From: Iodobacter ciconiae
Lineage (GTDB): Bacteria > Pseudomonadota > Gammaproteobacteria > Burkholderiales > Chitinibacteraceae
Reading direction: 5' to 3'
Assembly (NCBI RefSeq): GCF_003952345.1
Contig: NZ_CP034433.1
Location: forward strand, 124,001 to 188,000
Length of the DNA stretch: 64,000 nt
The position numbers and the translations under genes are program-made. Of this stretch, positions 18,978-28,400 are shown piece by piece. The notes under the pieces were generated by a model. The model was not told the DNA's origin, searched no databases, and was given only the letters and a program-made list of their open reading frames with translations. Position 1 is the stretch's first letter. Every line of letters begins with the position of its first letter.

Positions 18978-19610
18978 TTACTCCTTAAAATATGCATTGA
19001 TCCGAATAATAAAAAAAATCAGTAAAGCCACTGCTCCAGATAACATGATGATCCAAAACGAATAAACGTTGACCCCGTTTTTTACCTTTGAGTATTCCTG
19101 AACAGACTGCTCAAATGACCTGAGAGTGTGGGCATTAGTTGATATTTGGTAGCAAGAATTTAGAGAGCTAAATAAACCCCGATTAGGATACATCCACACT
19201 TCTCCATCTTGACCCGCCAGCCACTTAACGATTGCCATTTGCGCCACGTATTTCTTTAATATTTCAGCATCAAGTTGATCCAGTATTTCCCTGTGATCGG
19301 ATGGCTTCCGCCCTAAACAATTAGAGAATTCCAATGGTTCGCAACCACACATATGGGTTATTCCATATGCATCTTTAATGCCGATATTGAATAGCACACC
19401 TTTGTGATAACCTTTGCCGGTGTTGATAAATTTCCCAGAAATACGATTAACTTTTTCAATATTTGGAATTTCCATCCGAATCGCTGTAATAGTGTTTCCC
19501 ATCATCATCAACAGTAGAAACGCAAAAAACCACATAATCCAGCGTCCCTTGAAAAACAGTGGTTCAAAAACAAACAAAATAAAATAAAAACATTTTTTTA
19601 TCGTGATCAT
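18978..19610 (-). CDS. Hypothetical protein with two terminal membrane segments
   Basis: 210 residues with a hydrophobic segment near the N-terminus (WIMWFFAFLLLMMMGNTITA) and another at the C-terminus (SFWIIMLSGAVALLIFFIII-like), leaving an about 130-residue domain that probably faces the periplasm and holds five cysteines (including CGC and CLG). No family recognised. It lies immediately right of the IS end and is AT-rich. Confidence 0.5.
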   Translation of the reverse strand: MITIKKCFYFILFVFEPLFFKGRWIMWFFAFLLLMMMGNTITAIRMEIPNIEKVNRISGKFINTGKGYHKGVLFNIGIKDAYGITHMCGCEPLEFSNCLGRKPSDHREILDQLDAEILKKYVAQMAIVKWLAGQDGEVWMYPNRGLFSSLNSCYQISTNAHTLRSFEQSVQEYSKVKNGVNVYSFWIIMLSGAVALLIFFIIRINAYFKE

Positions 19611-19876
19611 GTATCGCCCTTATTTATCAACAAAAACATATACATGGCCTGCTCCCCATATTCACCATTTCATCCACTTAAAAGCCATTCGGCACTTATT
19701 GCATGATGAATTTTCTTAACGAAATGCGGCATTATAAAGAGATATAGGTGTAATTTTATTTATAATTTTTCCTGCCAAAGGCTTCATAAGAATTGCTGTG
19801 GGTACCTAAATCCAGCTTATTGAGTGATCACTTAAAACTTTTTTAGTGAAATTGCCCAACTCATGCTATTAAGCAT

Positions 19877-21292
19877 TCACCTCTCCCTCGTACTTTCCGA
19901 AACATGCGCCATGAGTGGCGATAAGAAATATTCAATTACCCTGCGCTGCCCCGTTTTAATCTCCACCGTTACCGCCATTCCCGGTGCCAGCTTTAGCCAT
20001 TTACCATCAACATTCATTTTATTTTTGTGTAATTTGATTCTGGCCTGATAAATCAATCCTAATTTTTTATCTGGTACGGCATCAAATGAAACGTTTTTCA
20101 CCAATCCTTCAATTAGGCCGTATTTGGTGTAATTAAAGGTTTCAATTTTAATAGCGGCGGCCTGCCCGGCATTGACAAAGCCGATGTCTTTGTTTTCCAG
20201 TACCACTTCGGCCTCTACGGCTTCATCTTTTGGCACGATCACCAGCAGGGCTTGCGCGGGGGTGACGACGCCGCCTACGGTGTGTACAGCCAGTTGCTGC
20301 ACAATTCCGGCAACGGGCGCGGTTAGGCGGGTTTGTTTTTGCAGCTGCCCAGTTTTAACCACGTCCTGGGTAAACGAGCGGGCTTGCTCGCTGGCTTGGC
20401 TAAGCAGATCGTGCTGGGTGCGGCGAAACTCTGCCTGTATGGCGATTCTTTGCTGGGCATTGCCGCGAATGGCAGCATCCAGCTCTGATTGTTTATGCCG
20501 CTGGTTGGCTAAATCTTGCTCGGCCTCTATTCTGGCCTGCTGTTTCTCTAGCACGCCGTGTTTGGAAACAAAGTTTTGCAGCGCCAAGTCCTGAAAGTCT
20601 TTTTCGCGCTGCTTAATAATCGGTAAGGTCTGCTCAAACCTGGCGATCTGGTCTTGCACCCCCGCCCGCTCGGCTTGCTTGCGTGAAGTATCGCTATCCA
20701 GGGTAGACAGCCTGGCTTGTAATTCCTGCCACTGGCTGAGCGCCAAACGGCTGGCCTCCAGAGATTGCAGTTCCTTACCCGCCGCCACATGGTTAACCAC
20801 AGGCGTTTGCCCGCTATCTAAAGCGGCGAGCAAGGCTTTGGCGCGCAGCGCGTTTAATTCTGCATCGTGCAGATTGGTTTGCTGCTTGGTGTTTTCTGCG
20901 CCAGAAACGGTGCCATCCAGCTCGATCAATAGCTGCCCCGCCTGCACCATTTGCCCGTCTTGCACATGAATGGATTTCACCACCCCTGCCTCTAAGGGCT
21001 GAATGGTTTTACTGCGATCAGACACAATCAACCTGCCAGGCGCCACGGCCACAATATCGATCTTGCCAAGGCAGGCCCAAGTAAAGGCAATCAAGATAAA
21101 AGCGAGCAAGGCCCAAAGCGTGATGCGGGCGGCGGGGTGAGGGGGATTTTCTTGCAGCTCTAGCGCTGCGGGTAAAAAGGCAAGCTCGTTAGCGCTTTTA
21201 GGTGGTAAATCTTGCTGCTTGCGGCTTTGCCACGCCGCAGCAAAAACCTGCCGGTATTTTGTAAGCAATTCACCGACAATTTGGTATTTCAT
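19877..21292 (-). CDS. HlyD-family membrane fusion (periplasmic adaptor) protein
   Basis: 471 residues: cytoplasmic N-terminus, a single membrane anchor at about residues 57-75 (ITLWALLAFILIAFTWACLG), a lipoyl/biotinyl-like half (GVVKSIHVQDGQMVQAGQLL), a long coiled-coil hairpin (about 130-290), the second lipoyl half (LTAPVAGIVQQLAV) and the beta-barrel end. This is the adaptor of type I secretion systems (HlyD/PrtE type), bridging an ABC exporter and TolC. No ABC exporter, TolC or RTX substrate gene lies beside it, so it is an orphan in this window. Confidence 0.85.
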   Translation of the reverse strand: MKYQIVGELLTKYRQVFAAAWQSRKQQDLPPKSANELAFLPAALELQENPPHPAARITLWALLAFILIAFTWACLGKIDIVAVAPGRLIVSDRSKTIQPLEAGVVKSIHVQDGQMVQAGQLLIELDGTVSGAENTKQQTNLHDAELNALRAKALLAALDSGQTPVVNHVAAGKELQSLEASRLALSQWQELQARLSTLDSDTSRKQAERAGVQDQIARFEQTLPIIKQREKDFQDLALQNFVSKHGVLEKQQARIEAEQDLANQRHKQSELDAAIRGNAQQRIAIQAEFRRTQHDLLSQASEQARSFTQDVVKTGQLQKQTRLTAPVAGIVQQLAVHTVGGVVTPAQALLVIVPKDEAVEAEVVLENKDIGFVNAGQAAAIKIETFNYTKYGLIEGLVKNVSFDAVPDKKLGLIYQARIKLHKNKMNVDGKWLKLAPGMAVTVEIKTGQRRVIEYFLSPLMAHVSESTRER

Positions 21293-21659
21293 ATTAACTT
21301 TATAAAGTTATTTTAATAAACCATAGTAAGCACCATATAATTAATACGTCAATTAAAAACAAAGAAAAATAAATAATTATTTCAATAATATTTATTAAAA
21401 CACAATAAATACAAAAGCAATAAGCTGTAATAATTGGCCGAATGCCCGCACAAGCCAATATAATTATCTGTTTTTTCAGTAAATTGCTAATTAACAGCAA
21501 CAATCAAAATACTTACATATTGTAAGTATTTACCTTTAATAAATCTGATAAATCCGCATTTTTTATTTTTCTACGCATTTAAAAACAACTTAATTAACAG
21601 CACTACTAACGTTTTAATTTCTTATTTTTCCGGGTGTAAACGTGGGCGCTAAAGATTTG
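21293..21659. other. AT-rich gap upstream of hlyD-like gene
   Basis: About 370 bp of very AT-rich DNA. A 67-residue hydrophobic frame (21300-21503, minus) ends 8 bp before the hlyD-like start, but it has no convincing Shine-Dalgarno and reads like low-complexity AT sequence. No other gene is seen; it may contain the hlyD promoter. Confidence 0.35.
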
Positions 21660-21891
21660 GGTAATCCCCCCTGTTTTTAAGCTCACTTAAAAGTAGAGGC
21701 TAGGCATGTAATGCCAGTTTTTGTTTCGGGGTGATGCCGCCCAATTCCATATGCGGGCGCTCGTTATTGTAAGTCCAAAGCTATTGCGTTGCAGTTTCTT
21801 GCACTTCTGCAAGGCTTTCAAAATTACCGTAGGCCAGCTATTCACCTCGAACAGTGCGATTATGACGTTCAATATACGCATTCTGCTGCCT
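21660..21891 (-). mobile_element. 3' remnant of the IS3-family element found intact at 36671 and 50034
   Basis: On the minus strand this stretch matches the last about 230 bp of those elements: the end of orfB, the tail CATTACATGCCTAGCCTCTA and the terminal GGGGGATTACC. It is diverged (frameshifts, substitutions) and joins abruptly to IS481-type sequence at about 21892. Confidence 0.75.
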
Positions 21892-22140
21892 AGTTGCACA
21901 TGGTTATAAACTTGTTTCGTAAACAATTCAGGCTTGGTTTTTTGTCAGTTCTTTAACGCCGCAATCGGCGTAATATGCCCCTGCGCTTTTTGCGGGATAT
22001 GGTGATTGTAAAGCTTCAAATATTTTTCCCGTTTCAAATCTGCGGCAACGGCTTTGTAATCCTTCCAGGAAATGTTTGACGATCCATTGTGATGCCTGAC
22101 ATGAGTTTTTTCTGGAAAGAGATTAATCGGCCTAGGGCAT
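21892..22140 (-). pseudogene. IS481-type transposase C-terminal remnant
   Basis: The minus strand decodes to KYLKLYNHHIPQKAQGHITP followed by IAALKN-stop-QKTKPELF, the characteristic C-terminal motif of IS481-family integrase-like transposases, with an internal stop. Only the 3' part remains. Confidence 0.65.
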
Positions 22141-22178
22141 TTACACGATTTTAGTTATAGGCTTTCGTCAGGAGCTAT

Positions 22179-23720
22179 TCAGGGTAATGTTGCTATCCAG
22201 TTGAATAACTCTGCCAAATCATAATCTCCGCCGTGAGGCTGAGCGAATGGCAGGCTAAAATCAACATTTTTGCCACTGTTTTCTAATCGAAGCGCCAATA
22301 TAGCAGGCACTGCCAGCGAGGTATCGTTGTCAGCAGCTCCATGCCGGATCCGCCAATGGGTCGAGGTTTTAATTGTTTCTTTACCAATAAAATGCATTGG
22401 ATCCATTAGTGTGACGATTGCTGCAGGCGCTCTTTGTTTTGATTTCTTCTGGGGAGAGGCCGAGTGTGCAACGCCCCAATCGGTGAAGTGTTTGTTGTTG
22501 GTCTTGCTGTCACCAAATAAACTGTTTTCACCACTGCTTAAATCCAGCGAATCAAAGGCCGGGGCTTTTTTTAAGCGTCCTGTTGCTTTGATGTAATTGT
22601 TCCAGTCCACCTGCAGTCCGGCTGAAGATGTCTTTAGCCATGTAGCAGCATTAAGATCTTTGCCCTGTTGCTGTGCCACCATTGCTGACTGTAGCAGCTG
22701 TTGTTGCAGATACTGCTGAAATGCGCCCGTGCCGTCTTTCGATAGCTGTAGTGCTTGTCCTTTGTGGGTTAGTGACAGTGAATTAAGATAATCGGGGAAG
22801 GCAGATGCCAGCTCTGACGATACTTTAAGCTGTTTGGCTGTCATAGGGCCTAGGTTGAACACAGGTGCTCCGGCGGGCCTGTTTCGCCTGTCTCCTTTAA
22901 TTTTTTCATTGAGTGCTAATGGGCTGCCTGGCTCCAACCCTGGGGCTTCAAAAGCCTGGCCAGCCTGCAATTTTGGAGCGGTTGCTTCATGAATGGACTG
23001 AAACATCCATTCATAAGCCAGATCGGCATGGCCTAAATTAGTAATAGGGCAATAACTTGATACTGCATAAATTGCATCGCTGCCTGGTGCTGCCCCCAGT
23101 TGTTTAAGGTAGGGTAAGTAGTCGGGAGCATCACCGCTGGCGCCAAGTAGAGCAGATAAAGCACCTCCTGCGCTGGTACCATTCGAGATGATTTTGTTTG
23201 CATCACCGGGCATCTTTATGTCATTAAATTTTAGATAGCGTACGACGGCTTTTAAATCGACTATAGCAGCCGGAGCTTTGCCTGTGTAGTTGCCTGACTT
23301 ATCTTGCAAGGTGCGGCCCCGGGTTCCGGGGGAGACAACAACAAGGCCGTGGGCTAGCGCTTGCGCTATGGCATCGGGTTGCTGATCACGCCCCAGCCCC
23401 GGAGCTTTGGGTTGCGATGGCATATAACCACCTACATTGTTTGGCAGAAATATCGGAGCCGTTTCTGTTGTGTAGCGGCCAATACTCTGATGTTCAAAAT
23501 AGGCTTTGGGGATGTAGACATTCAGTTGTTGGTAGGCTGGCTCCAAAGGCTTTGCTACATAACTAAGCCCTTCGAATGCCAGGTACTGTACTTTTTGTCC
23601 ATTGACATCAATATGCCTTTCCTGACCTTGGCTGGCATTAAAGTGCAGGTTTTTGCTTTCTGCAAAGGCTGGTGCAGCGAACAAAAAGCTAAGGAGTAGC
23701 AGGTTTAGCCGGGTTTTCAT
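22179..23720 (-). CDS. Secreted tannase-like (subtype B) alpha/beta-hydrolase
   Basis: 513 residues with a Sec signal peptide (MKTRLNLLLLSFLFAAPAFA). The nucleophile motif GTSAGGALSALLGASGD (about residue 195) is the GxSxG elbow, and the flanks (TAPIFLPNNVGGYMP; YCPITNLGHADLAYEW) resemble bacterial subtype B tannases/feruloyl-esterase-like enzymes. A C-terminal histidine (FAQPHGGDYDLAEL) is a good candidate for the triad. Such enzymes cleave galloyl or similar esters of plant phenolics outside the cytoplasm. The substrate is inferred; no neighbour points to a pathway. Confidence 0.7.
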   Translation of the reverse strand: MKTRLNLLLLSFLFAAPAFAESKNLHFNASQGQERHIDVNGQKVQYLAFEGLSYVAKPLEPAYQQLNVYIPKAYFEHQSIGRYTTETAPIFLPNNVGGYMPSQPKAPGLGRDQQPDAIAQALAHGLVVVSPGTRGRTLQDKSGNYTGKAPAAIVDLKAVVRYLKFNDIKMPGDANKIISNGTSAGGALSALLGASGDAPDYLPYLKQLGAAPGSDAIYAVSSYCPITNLGHADLAYEWMFQSIHEATAPKLQAGQAFEAPGLEPGSPLALNEKIKGDRRNRPAGAPVFNLGPMTAKQLKVSSELASAFPDYLNSLSLTHKGQALQLSKDGTGAFQQYLQQQLLQSAMVAQQQGKDLNAATWLKTSSAGLQVDWNNYIKATGRLKKAPAFDSLDLSSGENSLFGDSKTNNKHFTDWGVAHSASPQKKSKQRAPAAIVTLMDPMHFIGKETIKTSTHWRIRHGAADNDTSLAVPAILALRLENSGKNVDFSLPFAQPHGGDYDLAELFNWIATLP

Positions 23721-24542
23721 GAGGTAAGTCCTGAATAAATTTTGAGAATAGGAATTATTCTTAATTTTACATTATTATCAGTAGCTGACGGTGGTTTGGC
23801 ATAACTTTTATTCACATTGGATGATGACTAAATTTTGATATTGCACTGTTGGCGCAGGCTTGTGCGGTCATTATTTTTAGTTTTACAGCGCTTTTTTATT
23901 GGTGTTTTTAGAGTTTTTAGGCAAAAACTGGTTTCACCAGATGGCAATGGATCGCACGGGACACACACTGGCCAGGTAAAAGCCCTTTTACCCGGGCAGA
24001 AATTATTTGGGTAGTTTGAAGATGATTGATTTACATGATGGCCCCGCAGCTCATCAGATTACATCACTACATAAGGGGCACTGATTTGAGTTGCATCACA
24101 AATTGTGGCTGATTTTACTGTCCATATTGGCAATCTATATAGCTGTAATATCCGGGGTGGGTTTTTGCGTGTAGCCCCATGCCCCATGCCCCATTGCCGT
24201 TAGTGGCCGCTTTTGCATGCTTAGTATGGAGTCTGCTCTGTTTCTCACATTCCGGTGTTTTTTTATCCGGGAAGATAATGGTTGTTTTTTTTATTTGTGA
24301 TAAAGAAAGTGTTTAAAAAATGGGTGCATGGATGGGGGAAGTAAAAAAGGGGCTTTATATTTTTCTGAGCTTACCCACTAAAGTAAAAATAACTGCCTTT
24401 TATTTGCATTGTAAGTAAGCTGACTTGTGGTGGGTAGAAAACAAGCCGGGCATCGTTTAATTTAAATGCATGCCTGCTTATTAATATGCAGCAGTAAGAA
24501 ATAACGTTTTATCGAGTATTGTTTGGGCGGTGGGGCTGGGCA
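23721..24542. other. Gene-free stretch with a duplicated leader element at its end
   Basis: About 820 bp without a credible gene on either strand. It holds a short tandem GCCCCAT repeat (24175-24195) and, at about 24420-24465, a sequence (CTGACTTGTGGTGGGTAGAA, then GGGCATCGTTTAA) that recurs before the second solute-binding-like gene at about 25487-25535. Confidence 0.45.
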
Positions 24543-25349
24543 ATGTTTAAGCAAATATCTGTGATTTATTTGTCGCTTATTGCATTTGTAAATGTACCAG
24601 CAGTTATGGCGGCTGGCGGCTGCTCCCGGCCTGTTGTTGTGGCGGCCAGCCCGCTCGGTATTTTTATGGAAATAGATGAACAGAAAAAGGTTACAGGAAT
24701 CATTGCTGATTTTTTTGCTGAAATCAGCCAATCAACCGGTTGTCAGTTTGTGTATGAAGTGATGCCCAGAATCCGTGCGCTACATATGCTTGAAACCGGG
24801 AAAATTGATTTAATTGCTGCATCAAAAACACCTAAACGGGATATTGTTGCCGATTATATCGGTGTTGCTTCTGCCCGCATTAGCCTGATTTCTTTAAAAG
24901 AGCGCCCTAATAGTGGAAATATTCTGAATGATTTAATGAGCGGGAAAATACGGGTAAACGTTATAAGAGGCTATGATTTGGGCCCGAAATATTTAGAACT
25001 TTTAGTTCAATTAAGTGCAAGTCATAATTTGGAAGATGTTATTGATGCTGATGTAATTGCACAAAAGATAATTTATCAGCGATGCGATGCAACCATAATG
25101 GCTGTCAGTAACTTTTTTAAATCAGCAAAAAAATATAATTTAGAATCTCGTTTACTTATTACTCCGATTGATTTTTTGCCCATATATCATTCTGGTTTTT
25201 ATGTTACAAAAAAAGGTTTGCCAGAAAAAGATCGATTTTTTTTAATTGATAAAATTATATCAAAGGTAAAAGCAGGGAGAATTAAAGAGTTATATAGGGA
25301 AAAAGTAAGTAAATGGGAAGAAGAGACAAATTCAATAATATTTGAATAA
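24543..25349 (+). CDS. Periplasmic solute-binding-like protein, SBP_bac_3 type (copy 1)
   Basis: About 268 residues from ATG 24543 with a signal peptide (cleavage near VMAAGG) followed by a family 3 solute-binding fold: CSRPVVVAASPLGIFMEID, IIADFFAEIS, MPRIRALHMLETGKIDLIAA. Proteins of this kind bind amino acids or other small ligands, or act as orphan sensors. No permease or ATPase gene is nearby. It is a close paralog of the next gene; both end in a lysine-rich KxKAGRxKELY(R/K)xKVxKWE segment. Confidence 0.75.
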   Translation: MFKQISVIYLSLIAFVNVPAVMAAGGCSRPVVVAASPLGIFMEIDEQKKVTGIIADFFAEISQSTGCQFVYEVMPRIRALHMLETGKIDLIAASKTPKRDIVADYIGVASARISLISLKERPNSGNILNDLMSGKIRVNVIRGYDLGPKYLELLVQLSASHNLEDVIDADVIAQKIIYQRCDATIMAVSNFFKSAKKYNLESRLLITPIDFLPIYHSGFYVTKKGLPEKDRFFLIDKIISKVKAGRIKELYREKVSKWEEETNSIIFE

Positions 25350-25576
25350 ACTTGGATCAAGCCGGGTTTACACTTGTTTTTTTAGCATTAAAAAATAGAT
25401 GGATTAGCATGCATGTCATGTGGCAGCTTGAGAGGCTTATAAAAATAATTCGAAAATAAGCCATAATAGCTGGCTGTTCATATGAACTGACTTACGGTAG
25501 GTAGAAAATTGCACGGGCATCGTTTAACTTGAATAATGAAACGATAAGTGCTGACCAAAAATAGTGGGAGGTGGTA

Positions 25577-26386
25577 ATGTCTAAGCAAATAACAGCAATT
25601 CATATATTGGCTGCTGTGCTTTTAACTGCAATGACTTCAACCGCGCACTCTGCTGGCGGGTGTTCACGCCCCGTTGTTGTGGCAGCGAGCCCGCTTGGTT
25701 TTTTTATGGATATTGATGAGCAGAATAAAGTAAGCGGGATTATCCCGGATTTTCTGGCTGAAATAAGTAAAGCAACCGCATGTCAGTTTGTATATGACGT
25801 GATGCCAAGAGTGCGTGCACTGAGAATGCTTGAGTCAGGAGAGATCGATTTAATTGCAGCTTCAAAAACGCCGAAGCGTGATGCTGTAGCAGACTATGTA
25901 AATGTTCTGTCCGAGCAGGTTAGTTTGATTTCATTAAAAGACTGGCAGGGTAGCAATAATGTACTTGATGATTTGATGCAAGGTAAAATGCAGGTAAATG
26001 TTGTCAGAGGATTCGATTCTGGGCCTAAATACTTAGAATTGATTGCCAGCTTGCGTAAAAAAAATCGTGTTGAAGATGTATTAAATACAGATGTGATTGC
26101 ACAAAAAATGTTTAATAAACGTTGTGATGCAACAATCATGGGGGTTAGTGGATTTATTAAATCTGCTGAAAAATATAATTTAGAATCACGCCTGCGGATT
26201 ACCTCGATTGACTCTTTTCCTCCGGTTGGGGCCGGTTTTTATTTTCCTAAAAATAGTTTGCCTGAAAAAGACCGGATGCTTTTGATAAATGAAATAACTT
26301 TAAAAGTTAAAGCAGGAAGAGTTAAAGAGCTGTACAAAAAAAAGGTGATTAAATGGGAAGGTGCAGAAAACTCATTGTTGTTTTAA
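25577..26386 (+). CDS. Periplasmic solute-binding-like protein, SBP_bac_3 type (copy 2)
   Basis: 269 residues from ATG 25577, which follows a strong GGGAGGTG Shine-Dalgarno. Signal peptide with cleavage near HSAGG. It is highly similar to copy 1 throughout (for example PVVVAASPLG, AASKTPKRD, CDATIMGVS), so the pair arose by tandem duplication that also included upstream DNA. The ligand-contact loops differ more than the scaffold, consistent with altered specificity. Ligand unknown. Confidence 0.75.
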   Translation: MSKQITAIHILAAVLLTAMTSTAHSAGGCSRPVVVAASPLGFFMDIDEQNKVSGIIPDFLAEISKATACQFVYDVMPRVRALRMLESGEIDLIAASKTPKRDAVADYVNVLSEQVSLISLKDWQGSNNVLDDLMQGKMQVNVVRGFDSGPKYLELIASLRKKNRVEDVLNTDVIAQKMFNKRCDATIMGVSGFIKSAEKYNLESRLRITSIDSFPPVGAGFYFPKNSLPEKDRMLLINEITLKVKAGRVKELYKKKVIKWEGAENSLLF

Positions 26387-26522
26387 ATGATGTTTAATGG
26401 CATATCTGCCTGATTTAATGATTGTGATTTAAATATTCAAATGTAAATTAACACCTGTTGATATTTGATTTAATAGGTTGTTTAATAAAGTAAATGCATT
26501 GGCATGATTTATTTCTACAGAT

Positions 26523-28106
26523 CTAAACCATTCTCTTTACTTTGCCCCAGTCCAATTCAAATTTTGCCAGGTATTTTCTTAAGCGGTCCGCATCATTGCT
26601 TTTTGCCTTTTCCTGGCGCGATATATTAAATAGTTTTCTGCCCGCATCCGATAGCGAATCAGATGCTTTGCAGATCTGGATGACTTTTTCCAGCTGCATG
26701 CGATCGAACAAATCAAGCTCACCGGCTTTGCTTCCCATTAATTCGTCTAATTCATTGGGGGTATTGTTGTGCCAGGCCTGCTGCAGGCGGGTGATTTCTT
26801 CGTTTACGTTTTCCTGGGTAATGCGCCCGTTTTCTGCCAGCGTGGCCATGCGGGTGACGGAGGCGGATAGCTCGCGAAAATTACCAGACCATTTAGCCTC
26901 TGGCCGGCCGGAGAATTTTAAATAGCTTTGTCTGGCTCCAGCATTAAAGCGTACTTGCTCGCCTTGCTCTTTGGCGTAGCGCAGCAGTTCAAATTCCAGA
27001 TTGGGCTCCAGGTCTTCGCTGCGATCGGCAAGGCCGGGTAATTCGTAGAGCCATAAATTGATTCTGGCGTATAAGTCTTCCCGAAAGCGCCCTGTGGCCA
27101 CCCATTGTTTCAGATCGCGCACGGTGCCTGCGATCAGCTGAAAATCGCTGCTGACTTCTTTATCGCTGCCAAAGGGGAAAAAGCGTTTTTCTTCGATGGC
27201 TTTCAGCAGCATGGCCTGCTCATCCAGCCCCAGCTCGCCAATTTCATCTAAAAAAAGTAAGCCGCCATCGGCGCTGCGCAGCAGGCCTGCTCTCTCGGTT
27301 TGTGCGCCGGTAAATGCGCCTTTTACATGGCCAAACAGGGTAGACATGGCGCTGTCGCCGCGCAGTGTGGCGCAGTTTATTTCCACAAAACGCCCGCTAA
27401 TCTGGTGCCTGGAGGTTTTCATTTCATAAATACGGCGAGCTAAAAATGATTTGCCTGCGCCCGTGGGGCCACTCAGCAAGATGGGCGCTTTGGATCGAAT
27501 TGCCACTCTTTCGATTTGCTCAATCATGCGGTTAAAGCGCGGATTGCGTGTGGCGATGCCTGATTTCAAAAAAGAAACGCTTTCGTCTTTAAGCTGGGCA
27601 AAGCGGCTGGCAATTTTGTTATAGCGGGATAAATCAAGATCAATCAGGGCATAGCGGCCAGCCGGGCCTTGTTCTTTGCGATCAGGTGAGGTCTGGATCA
27701 GTTTGGCGGGTAAATAGCGCGATTCAGCCAGCAAAAACCAGCAAATTTGCGCCACATGCGTGCCGGTGGTGATATGAATCAGATAGTCTTCGGCCTCGGT
27801 ATCAAAGCGGTAGCCGTGAGCAAAATCATGCAGCGCGGCGTAAACCTCTTCAAAATCCCATGGGTTGCTTAAATTGATTTCGGTGCCGACGACTTCGGTT
27901 TCGGGAGAAACCTGTTTGATATCTTGTTTGAGTCTTTCAAACAGGCCACGGTTGCGCAGATCGTGGAGTAGCTCTATTCGGTGGATAAGCAGCTCTTCCT
28001 GCTGGCATAGGCCAATGGTAGGACGCCACTTCTCCCAGCGCTGGCTGCCACGGCCCACATAATCCAGCACCGTACCTACAAAGCCAAACACCACGGTCTT
28101 TTGCAT
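26523..28106 (-). CDS. rtcR: RtcR, sigma54-dependent activator of RNA-repair genes
   Basis: 527 residues. The N-terminal about 180 residues are the CARF-type sensor of RtcR (begins [14 protein letters not shown]). The AAA+ domain has Walker [19 protein letters not shown] (about residue 210), the sigma54-contact loop GAFTGA, and Walker [13 protein letters not shown]. The C-terminus carries the DNA-binding region. It senses RNA-damage products and activates rtcBA with sigma54 RNA polymerase. It is divergent from rtcB, with a sigma54 promoter at 28258-28272 between them. Confidence 0.95.
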   Translation of the reverse strand: MQKTVVFGFVGTVLDYVGRGSQRWEKWRPTIGLCQQEELLIHRIELLHDLRNRGLFERLKQDIKQVSPETEVVGTEINLSNPWDFEEVYAALHDFAHGYRFDTEAEDYLIHITTGTHVAQICWFLLAESRYLPAKLIQTSPDRKEQGPAGRYALIDLDLSRYNKIASRFAQLKDESVSFLKSGIATRNPRFNRMIEQIERVAIRSKAPILLSGPTGAGKSFLARRIYEMKTSRHQISGRFVEINCATLRGDSAMSTLFGHVKGAFTGAQTERAGLLRSADGGLLFLDEIGELGLDEQAMLLKAIEEKRFFPFGSDKEVSSDFQLIAGTVRDLKQWVATGRFREDLYARINLWLYELPGLADRSEDLEPNLEFELLRYAKEQGEQVRFNAGARQSYLKFSGRPEAKWSGNFRELSASVTRMATLAENGRITQENVNEEITRLQQAWHNNTPNELDELMGSKAGELDLFDRMQLEKVIQICKASDSLSDAGRKLFNISRQEKAKSNDADRLRKYLAKFELDWGKVKRMV

Positions 28107-28257
28107 CTGCCTTATCCAAAAATATAAATGACTAGCTTAATTTATCATATTTTATCTGTTTCCGGCGAAGGGTAGTCTGGCTGGTTTGCGTTTAAATTTT
28201 TTAATTACGAATATAAATCAAAGGCTTGTTGATTAATTGACACGTTATTTTTATGGG

Positions 28258-28272
28258 TGGCACAGTGCTTGC
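28258..28272 (+). promoter_or_regulatory. Sigma54 (-24/-12) promoter of rtcB operon
   Basis: TGGCAC-AGTGC-TTGC matches the sigma54 consensus TGGCAC-N5-TTGC exactly, with GG at 28259-28260 and GC at 28271-28272. It lies about 130 bp before the rtcB start and faces rtcB, as expected for an RtcR-controlled operon. Confidence 0.88.
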
Positions 28273-28400
28273 TATGTACTGTGGTGCTGGCAATGCTGAA
28301 AATTAAGCGGGTTTTACCCGTACTGAAGATCATAGCAAGGCCAACTTTACTTAAATCGCTGTGTTTATACACAACACAGCCAACAAATGAGAATAAAAAA

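Noticed and set aside
21300..21503. 67-residue hydrophobic frame ending 8 bp before the hlyD-like gene
   Set aside because: AT-rich low complexity, no Shine-Dalgarno and no recognisable family; kept only as a note in the gap entry.
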